DNA from: Thermoplasmata archaeon
GTDB lineage: Archaea; Thermoplasmatota; E2; DHVEG-1
Length of the DNA stretch: 49,822 nucleotides
Assembly (NCBI GenBank): GCA_020054475.1
Contig: JAHWGJ010000011.1
Location: forward strand, 1 to 49,822
Reading direction: 5' to 3'
This document shows positions 1 to 4,879 of this stretch, in pieces. How positions within the stretch are numbered: position 1 is the first letter of the stretch; each line of letters opens with the position of its first letter. Made by a program: the position numbers and the translations under genes. The notes beneath the pieces are model-generated. The model had not been told where the DNA came from. It saw only the letters and a program-made list of their open reading frames with translations, and did no database searches.

Positions 1-143
1 TAGGTCTTAATGAAATTCTTGCGGCGTCAGAAGCTGCTACAATGATACTCCGAATCGATGATGTAATCGCATCAAAAAGTGGTGGAGGTGGAATGCCACC
101 TGGTCCACCAGGCGGTGGAATGGGCGGTATGGAGGATTATTAA
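1..143 (+). CDS. ths: Thermosome (group II chaperonin) subunit, C-terminal end only
   Basis: The first two bases finish a codon, after which 46 residues run to a TAA at 141. The segment holds the conserved end of the equatorial domain (EAATMILRIDDVI) followed by the Gly/Met-rich flexible tail ending GGMGGMEDY, which is diagnostic of archaeal thermosome and CCT subunits. The ATP-binding and apical domains lie outside the window. The family forms a double-ring ATP-driven folding chamber in the cytoplasm. Which paralogous subunit this is cannot be told from the tail. Confidence 0.95.
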   Translation, partial: GLNEILAASEAATMILRIDDVIASKSGGGGMPPGPPGGGMGGMEDY

Positions 144-185
144 TAAATTTTCCTCCATCTTTATTTTTATTTCGAGTGATTTGTT

Positions 186-299
186 ATGTCAAAAGAAAAA
201 ATAAGAAAAAACCAGAAATTTGAATACAGCTCTGAGGAACTAAGAGAGTTAGGAATTTTTAAAGATGGCAAAAGCAAGGAAAAATTTAAAGATAATTGA
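186..299 (+). CDS. Tiny charged ORF (37 aa), unknown
   Basis: An ATG preceded by a weak GTGA Shine-Dalgarno-like stretch opens 37 codons of mostly Lys, Glu and aromatic residues, beginning MSKEKIRKNQKFEYSSEEL. It lies 42 bp after the thermosome stop, and its end overlaps the next ORF by 35 bp in another frame. No domain is recognised. The close spacing suggests co-transcription with the thermosome gene, but with so few codons a chance ORF is possible. Confidence 0.4.
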   Translation: MSKEKIRKNQKFEYSSEELRELGIFKDGKSKEKFKDN

Positions 300-453
300 A
301 TTATTTTATGAAAAAACAGGCGAAGTATTAAGATTAATTCGTTTCAGAGAGCCAAAAGAATTTAAAAAATTTTTAGAAGATTTTGCATTAATGAGATACC
401 CCGGATATGGATGGCGATTTAAGGAAAAAACAAAAAGGAAATCTAAAAAATGA
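265..453 (+). CDS. Small basic conserved-looking protein (62 aa)
   Basis: The ORF encodes a soluble 62-residue protein with a central block of alternating aromatic and charged residues (FYEKTGEVLRLIRF, then RYPGYGWRF) and a Lys-rich tail. The ATG follows an AGGA stretch about ten bases upstream. The stop overlaps the ATG of the following zinc-ribbon gene as ATGA, so the two are probably translationally coupled. The pattern looks like a small archaeal hypothetical protein, but I cannot name a family. Confidence 0.6.
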   Translation: MAKARKNLKIIELFYEKTGEVLRLIRFREPKEFKKFLEDFALMRYPGYGWRFKEKTKRKSKK

Positions 454-596
454 AGAGGTATAAATGTCTAGGATGCAGATTTGAAAATGATACAAAAAAA
501 ATGGACAATAATATTTGCCCATATTGTGGAGAATTTATGGAAGAAATTAATGAAGAATCTGAAGAATTTTTTGATAGAGATGATTTAGATGAATAA
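450..596 (+). CDS. Small zinc-ribbon protein (48 aa)
   Basis: The ATG overlaps the previous stop codon (ATGA). The 48 residues contain two Cys pairs, CLGC at residues 6-9 and CPYC at 23-26, spaced as in a single zinc ribbon, followed by a very acidic tail rich in Glu and Asp. Rubredoxin-like zinc-ribbon proteins of this size are common in archaea and often act in nucleic-acid or protein-complex binding; no specific role is visible. It closes the little cluster behind the thermosome gene. Confidence 0.7.
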   Translation: MKRYKCLGCRFENDTKKMDNNICPYCGEFMEEINEESEEFFDRDDLDE

Positions 597-682
597 CAAT
601 AATACGGCTAGCATAACTGTAAAAAAATAGGAAAAATCCATATATAAAAAATCATATGAAAATGTAATTAATAAAAATTTGA

Positions 683-1096
683 TTAAGTATTCAAATTTGA
701 AGTTACTCTTTTGATAGTAATTCCAAGCGATAATAAACCATTTTCTCCTGTTTCTGTGAGAATTAATTTGTTATAATTATGTTCTATCCAATTTAATTCT
801 AATAATTTTTCTTTTATTAAACTACCTAATCTTGATCCTATATGTTCAAAAAATATTCCGTCCTTATTCTCAGCACATATGTCAACATTTATTTTATTTG
901 AAGATAATTCATTAACATCAATACCAATAATTTCTAGATTCTCCCAACCCTTCAATGTTATAATATACGATTTTTCATTTTGCTCTATCCATATATCTTT
1001 TAAAAAAAATTTTAAAATGGCTTCTCCTAATAAACCACTAATATGGTCATTACAAATATTTACTTCAATTGCCTTCGTATGTTTATTCATATTCAT
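683..1096 (-). CDS. Two-repeat protein resembling the C-terminal part of ArsR-type regulators, without a DNA-binding domain
   Basis: The 137 residues hold two copies of the same pattern: HISGLLGEAIL...W.....Y.ITLKGWENLEIIGID, and HIGSRLGSLI...NWIEH.....L.LTETGENGLLSLGI. The H-x-G-x-LG / LT-x-x-G / LGI signature matches what I recall of the region behind the winged helix in a group of ArsR-family regulators. Here the N-terminal helix-turn-helix is absent, since the ORF starts just before the first repeat. A TATA-like ATATAAATTA sits about 20 bp upstream of the ATG at 1096. It may be a ligand-sensing remnant or a stand-alone domain; the family assignment rests on pattern memory. Confidence 0.6.
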   Translation of the reverse strand: MNMNKHTKAIEVNICNDHISGLLGEAILKFFLKDIWIEQNEKSYIITLKGWENLEIIGIDVNELSSNKINVDICAENKDGIFFEHIGSRLGSLIKEKLLELNWIEHNYNKLILTETGENGLLSLGITIKRVTSNLNT

Positions 1097-1141
1097 TTAT
1101 AAATCTTCCATAATTTATATCTAATAATTTTTCTATATATA

Positions 1142-1345
1142 TCAATTTCTTCTCCTTCTGATTCTTGGTAAATTCATTAATAAAAATATGAGTAAAATAA
1201 ATGTAAAAATCATAAGAACTCCAAATGTAACATTGAATGAAAATATTATTAATAATAATGAAATTATAATCAATGTCATACTAAAAATGTTTGAATTGGA
1301 AATATATGGATCATCATATAAACTGTAATTTTTTCTTTTTATCAT
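1142..1345 (-). CDS. Small two-helix membrane protein (67 aa)
   Basis: The ORF encodes a short polar N-terminus, two closely spaced hydrophobic helices (about residues 20-38 and 41-58) and a basic tail ending RIRRRRN, so both ends probably face the cytoplasm. A GAGGT Shine-Dalgarno sits ten bases before the ATG and a TTATATTACTT TATA-like element lies further upstream. No family is recognised. It lies 45 bp upstream of the ArsR-like C-terminal-domain gene on the same strand and could be expressed with it. Confidence 0.55.
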   Translation of the reverse strand: MIKRKNYSLYDDPYISNSNIFSMTLIIISLLLIIFSFNVTFGVLMIFTFILLIFLLMNLPRIRRRRN

Positions 1346-1521
1346 AATATTTTTTACCTCTACAAGTAATATAATTAAAACAAATTGATTAAAACTATTC
1401 TCATTTTCCTGTATAAAAAAGTAATATAATACTGGAAAACACTGAAACTAATTAAATAATAATATTTTTTAATATTTAAAAATACTAAGTTTTATCTTAT
1501 TGCTTTTGTTAACTATTTATT

Positions 1522-1818
1522 ATGAGAATTAAAAAAATTTCAGCATATCCAACCGAACTTGAATTAAAAGAACCCTTTACCATATCAAATGAAACAGTCG
1601 ATTCTGGAATAAACATATTCATAAAAATTGAAACTGATTCAGAACTTATTGGATGGGGGTGCTCAACTCCAGATATTGTTACAAATGAAGATGAAAATAC
1701 AGTTTTAAATAATTTGAATTCTATAAAACAAAATATTGTTGGAGAAGATCCAATTAGGATACATTATCTAAATGATATGATTGAAGAAAAATTAACAGGA
1801 AATCAATCTTTAATTTAA
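1522..1818 (+). pseudogene. Enolase-superfamily (muconate cycloisomerase/dipeptide epimerase) N-terminal domain only
   Basis: The 98 codons match the capping domain that opens enolase-superfamily enzymes: MRIKKISAYPTELELKEPF, a T-x-D-S-E-L-IGWG segment, then a helix ending near residue 90. A normal member has about 350 residues, with a barrel carrying the catalytic lysines and the metal-binding Asp/Glu residues; none of that follows. The frame stops at 1818 and an oppositely oriented small gene begins overlapping there. A TATA-like TTTTATCTTA precedes the ATG, so the fragment may still be transcribed. Most likely it is the remnant of a deletion. Confidence 0.75.
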
Positions 1819-1931
1819 ATTTTTTTATGTTTTTCTTTTCTCTCTTTCTTACGTTTCATTCTTTCCTTCTTTGTTAAAGGACCAGGTTTTTTATCTGGAG
1901 ATACATCTCTTCTACCCTTACTTTTACTCAT
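1815..1931 (-). CDS. Lysine-rich microprotein (38 aa)
   Basis: The ATG at 1931 is preceded by a perfect GGAGG Shine-Dalgarno with eight bases of spacing. The 38 residues are extremely basic (MSKSKGRRDVSPDKKPGP, then a Lys/Arg/Glu helix ending EKHKKI). Its stop overlaps the end of the enolase-superfamily fragment on the other strand. The strong ribosome-binding site is the main evidence for translation. The composition suggests nucleic-acid or ribosome binding, but no family is known to me. Confidence 0.55.
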   Translation of the reverse strand: MSKSKGRRDVSPDKKPGPLTKKERMKRKKERKEKHKKI

Positions 1932-1969
1932 AACACTTTCCTCCTTTTTTTCATTTTAATCATCTATAT

Positions 1970-2614
1970 TTATCCTAACTCTGCAATCCATTCAAAAACA
2001 ATTTGATGAACACCATTGATAAGAAATTGTACTGCAATTGCAGCAAGAATCAAACCCATAACTCTAGATATTGCATGAGATCCAACTCTTCCAAGTTTAT
2101 TAAATATTTTGTCTATATTTCTTAATAAAATATAGGTAATAAGTAAAGTTGCTAATACTGAAATGAAAACAATAACAGTATTTCCTATATCACCATTTGA
2201 ACTATATAACATAACAGTTGAAATTGCACCCGGGCCTGCTAATAATGGAATACCCATCGGCACTATTCCAATGGTATCTTTTTCAGATGTTTCTTCTTTT
2301 TCTATCGGAGTTGTTTTTGTACCAGGTGTTACACCATACAGCATATTAAATGCAACTCTAAAAAGTAGTAATCCTCCAGCAATTCTAAACGCAGGTATTG
2401 TTATTTGAAATAGCATAAATATGTAATTACCAAAAAGACCGAATACAAAAAGAACTATGATCGCAGTAATTATAGCAGTTTTTATGATTTTTACTTTTTC
2501 TTCTTTAGAATATTTTTGAATAATTGAATAAAAAATTGGAATATTTCCAATAGGATCAACTATAGCAAATATAGCAGTAAATACTGTAATTCCATATATT
2601 AAATCAATAATCAT
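1970..2614 (-). CDS. MarC family integral membrane protein (UPF0056)
   Basis: A polytopic protein of 214 residues with about six hydrophobic helices. Recognisable MarC features are IFAIVDPIGNIPIF near the N-terminus, FRIAGGLLLFRVAFNML, and GIPLLAGPGAIST in the middle. The family is widespread in bacteria and archaea; the original link to multiple antibiotic resistance was not upheld and the substrate is unknown. A TATA-like TTTATATTAAAATATAT lies 30-55 bp before the ATG, and a GC-rich hairpin lies upstream of that promoter. It is monocistronic. Confidence 0.92.
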   Translation of the reverse strand: MIIDLIYGITVFTAIFAIVDPIGNIPIFYSIIQKYSKEEKVKIIKTAIITAIIVLFVFGLFGNYIFMLFQITIPAFRIAGGLLLFRVAFNMLYGVTPGTKTTPIEKEETSEKDTIGIVPMGIPLLAGPGAISTVMLYSSNGDIGNTVIVFISVLATLLITYILLRNIDKIFNKLGRVGSHAISRVMGLILAAIAVQFLINGVHQIVFEWIAELG

Positions 2615-2673
2615 TACTTACACCATTATAATAAAATATTATATTAAACCCATATATTTTAATATAAAGATTT

Positions 2674-2728
2674 GGAATGAGGGGGTAATGTGAGGAAATA
2701 TTTGAACTCTCTTAACGCCCGACATTCC
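2674..2728. ncRNA. GC-rich hairpin, candidate structured RNA
   Basis: GGAATG at 2674-2679 pairs with CATTCC at 2723-2728, and GGGGGT at 2681-2686 pairs with ACGCCC at 2715-2720 with one G/G mismatch, giving a stem of about eleven pairs in very AT-rich surroundings. The enclosed part contains GTTCAAAT when read on the minus strand, like a tRNA T-loop, but no full cloverleaf forms. It could be a small RNA or a 3' end structure for an upstream minus-strand transcript. Strand and function are not determined. Confidence 0.3.
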
Positions 2729-2760
2729 ATTTCTCTAAATTGAGACGCCCGATGAACGGA

Positions 2761-2802
2761 TTATTTTTTTTTATCTTTCTTTTTCTTAGGTCCAAAAACC
2801 AT
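2761..2802 (-). CDS. Possible 13-residue lysine-rich peptide
   Basis: The ORF reads MVFGPKKKKDKKK. A GAAGGAAA ribosome-binding-like stretch lies eight bases before the ATG, and a TATA-like TTATATTACTT lies about 39 bp upstream, which would place transcription start just before the ribosome-binding site. The composition echoes the 38-residue Lys-rich microprotein 830 bp away. It is too short to support on coding signal alone and is listed because the promoter, ribosome-binding site and ORF are well spaced. Confidence 0.2.
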   Translation of the reverse strand: MVFGPKKKKDKKK

Positions 2803-2973
2803 AGTGAATTTCCTTCTTTCAGACTCATGTTCTAAAAGTAATATAATTAGATAAAATAAGTTAATAAGAATAACCTGTTGATAAAAGTAAATTTAAATAA
2901 AAAAAAACAATAATCTGAATTATTATTATTAATTTCACTACAATGTGAAGATTCTATCATATAACAATTAATT

Positions 2974-3429
2974 TTAAGGTATCTCCAATGGTGAAATAAA
3001 TTCTCTATCAGCCTCCAATACAGTAATTATTTCCTCATCCTTTAGACCTAAAGGTAGAAGTTGTGATCTAATTATTTCTTTCAACTCTTTATAGGATGGT
3101 GCAACCATAAAAATAGCTAGCCTATGTTCACTAGATATTTGGTAGACTCTAAGAACATTCTTAACATTCTTAATTTTCTCAGTTACTTCATCAAGATCAG
3201 ATGATGATAATGGATTAAAAAATATTATAGCAAAAAAATTTAATCCAAGCGCTGTTTTATCTATTAAAGCAGTGTATCCCTGGATGATTCCAGTTCGCTC
3301 CATCGCTTTTATACGATCTCTAATCGTTGTTTCAGATCTTTTTAATTCTGAAGCAATCTCTTTATATGTTTTTCTAGCATCCTGCTGTAATAAGTGTAAA
3401 ATCTTCTTATTAATTGTATCAATTTTCAT
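2974..3429 (-). CDS. Lrp/AsnC family transcriptional regulator
   Basis: A 151-residue protein with the classic two-part layout. An N-terminal winged helix-turn-helix covers about residues 4-50 (INKKILHLLQQDARKTYKEI, ETTIRDRIKAMERTGII), and a C-terminal RAM/effector-binding alpha-beta domain runs from about 65 to 145. Such proteins form dimers or octamers and respond to amino acids or related ligands. A TATA-like TTTATTATTAC lies 30-40 bp before the ATG. The gene stands alone, and a strong dyad lies about 290 bp upstream. Targets cannot be inferred; self-regulation is common in the family. Confidence 0.93.
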   Translation of the reverse strand: MKIDTINKKILHLLQQDARKTYKEIASELKRSETTIRDRIKAMERTGIIQGYTALIDKTALGLNFFAIIFFNPLSSSDLDEVTEKIKNVKNVLRVYQISSEHRLAIFMVAPSYKELKEIIRSQLLPLGLKDEEIITVLEADREFISPLEIP

Positions 3430-3561
3430 TTTCTAAAAAACAAATATTTCAAAAGTAATAATAAACTTTTTCTTACAACGAATAAATCAAGAATACTAGG
3501 ATAAATATCTTTCAAATTAGTTACTATAAAAAATATATATTTTCATCATCTTTTTATAATA

Positions 3562-3710
3562 TTATTTATTGTATATTTCATCAATTTTTGCTGCTAAATA
3601 ATCAGAAGGAAAAAACATCCGATTTTGCCATTTATTTAATTTTAATATCAAAATATTTGTTTTAGTTCTAAAAGGTATTTTTCTGCAGTAAAAATCTTGT
3701 TCCTTCTCAT
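3562..3710 (-). pseudogene. Possible frameshifted small ORF
   Basis: An ATG at 3710 opens a frame that stops after 20 codons. Adding one T in the TTTT run near 3672-3675 would shift it into a frame that continues to a TAA at 3562, giving about 49 residues ending FFPSDYLAAKIDEIYNK, which looks protein-like. This may be a decayed small gene, a sequence error in a homopolymer, or chance. No ribosome-binding site is visible. Confidence 0.2.
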
Positions 3711-3715
3711 TTTTT

Positions 3716-3754
3716 TACATTCGAATGTACTGTAATACAGTAGTTCCGAATGTA
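3716..3754. promoter_or_regulatory. 39-bp interrupted palindrome
   Basis: TACATTCG at 3716-3723 is the inverse of CGAATGTA at 3747-3754. Inside them TACTGTA at 3728-3734 and TACAGTA at 3736-3742 form a second inverted pair around a single A, with 4-base mismatched spacers on each side. The left arm is also part of a perfect 12-bp palindrome, ACATTCGAATGT (3717-3728). T-runs flank the element on the plus strand. An operator or a bidirectional 3'-end hairpin are both possible. Confidence 0.55.
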
Positions 3755-3763
3755 TAAATTTTT

Positions 3764-4246
3764 TCATTCAATAATAATTTGATTCTCTGCTATTTTAATA
3801 TAATCAGATAATTTTAGATTAAGCCCTCTAAAAAATAATAATGAAGCTACATTGGAGTAAATATTTTTTTCATTGCTAATATTTACAATATTATCCACAA
3901 TCTTTTTTTTTTCACTTGAATTATAATCCAATTTTTTTAATATTATATCTGTTATATCTATTGTTTTTTTTTTATTTTTTATATCATTAATCTTATATGA
4001 ATCTATTTGTGGGCTGTAGCCAAAAGGAATTGATATATTATTTATATCAAAATTAGGCTCCAATGTGGTATTTATCTCTTTTAATAGATTTTGTTTTATA
4101 ACATACCTCATAAAATTTTTAGCTTCACCAGGAGAAAACCAGTTTAAATCTACTGAAAGAGTAAGATAAAACTCTGATTTTTCCAATTGAATTTTACCAC
4201 TACGTTTGAAAATAAATGATATTATTTTTTTAGCTTCAGATTCCAA
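3764..4246 (-). CDS. DUF2240 family archaeal protein
   Basis: The protein of about 160 residues matches the archaeal DUF2240 pattern: a helical N-terminus, then LTLSVDLNWFSPGEAKNFM and a following IPFGYSPQID segment, with a helical C-terminal half. Biochemical function is unknown. I chose the TTG at 4246 because GAGGAG lies ten bases before it; another TTG at 4273 would extend the protein by nine residues. The start lies 11 bp inside the upstream HisA-like gene, so translation is probably coupled to it. Confidence 0.8.
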   Translation of the reverse strand: MESEAKKIISFIFKRSGKIQLEKSEFYLTLSVDLNWFSPGEAKNFMRYVIKQNLLKEINTTLEPNFDINNISIPFGYSPQIDSYKINDIKNKKKTIDITDIILKKLDYNSSEKKKIVDNIVNISNEKNIYSNVASLLFFRGLNLKLSDYIKIAENQIIIE

Positions 4247-4829
4247 GTTTTTTAAACTCCTCAATTTTTTCAATATCTATTAAGTAACCTTCAAAATTAA
4301 ATTTTTTTAGAGTATGAAGTTCCTCTTTGGTAGATAAATATACATATGTTTTATTATTTACAATATTTTTAAAATAACTTTGATCTTTAAAATCATATAG
4401 ATGATTTATATCATTGTTAAATAGTACTAAACCATTTATATTTGCTTTAAAAATATTATTAGTTGATTGTTGGAAAAATTCTGGTGTTATAGTCATATAT
4501 ATATCATTTTCAACAATTTCCTTTATATCAGGAATTTCAGTATTATCAATCAAATTTTTTCTAACCGTTATTTTGGATGCTCCTGCGATAACAGAATCAA
4601 CAATATCACCAATAACTCTAGGCCCTGCATCAACCCATAAATCATGTTTTTTTGATAATTTTTGAAATAAACTAAGATTAGGCTGATTTTTTTTTAACCC
4701 ATCGTGGTCTAAAACATATAGAAAAGCATCTTCATATTTTTTTAATAAATATTCAATATTTTCAAAATTATTATGATTTGATTTAACTATTTTTCTCTTT
4801 TTTATGTGTATAAGCGGTATAATCTTCAT
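4236..4829 (-). CDS. HisA/HisF-related (beta/alpha)8 barrel protein
   Basis: A protein of 197 residues in the style of archaeal HisA/HisF-family relatives. It opens with a strand-type MKIIPLIHIKKRKIV, has LYVLDHDGL at about residue 38, then LWVDAGPRV and IAGASKITVRKNLID, where true HisA enzymes have the second-half phosphate-binding residues. It is shorter than HisA (about 240) and no other his gene is nearby, so a histidine role is unlikely. Archaeal HisA-like proteins of this sort are found with one-carbon or cofactor genes. It is followed by the coupled DUF2240 gene. Confidence 0.65.
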   Translation of the reverse strand: MKIIPLIHIKKRKIVKSNHNNFENIEYLLKKYEDAFLYVLDHDGLKKNQPNLSLFQKLSKKHDLWVDAGPRVIGDIVDSVIAGASKITVRKNLIDNTEIPDIKEIVENDIYMTITPEFFQQSTNNIFKANINGLVLFNNDINHLYDFKDQSYFKNIVNNKTYVYLSTKEELHTLKKFNFEGYLIDIEKIEEFKKLGI

Positions 4830-4879
4830 GGTTCATAAAAATATAATTGGGTTTTTTAATTTTTTTTTTTACAAAGTAT

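Larger units (their letters stand above)
2615..2973. other. Gene-poor gap between marC and the Lrp-type regulator
   Basis: Apart from the marC promoter, this 359-bp stretch holds a GC-rich hairpin (2674-2728), a second copy of its ACGCCCGA motif at 2745-2752, and a 13-codon Lys-rich ORF (2761-2802, minus). A 38-codon minus-strand ORF (2712-2828) also exists; it has no ribosome-binding site and looks like chance. The rest is AT-rich sequence with nothing else recognisable. Confidence 0.5.
3430..3763. other. Gap upstream of the Lrp-type regulator gene
   Basis: This 334-bp interval holds the regulator's promoter, a broken 49-codon minus-strand ORF (3562-3710) and a 39-bp dyad (3716-3754). Nothing else is recognisable. 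Confidence 0.5.

Noticed and set aside
2672-2762. Possible tRNA gene on the minus strand (GTTCAAAT with flanking stems)
   Set aside because: T-stem pairing is poor, with a G/A mismatch at the closing position. There is no D-arm or anticodon loop of seven bases and no CCA-compatible acceptor. It was kept only as a structured-RNA candidate.
2712-2828. 38-codon minus-strand ORF across the GC-rich hairpin
   Set aside because: It has no ribosome-binding site and a composition unlike its neighbours. It passes through the hairpin and overlaps the better-placed Lys-rich ORF.
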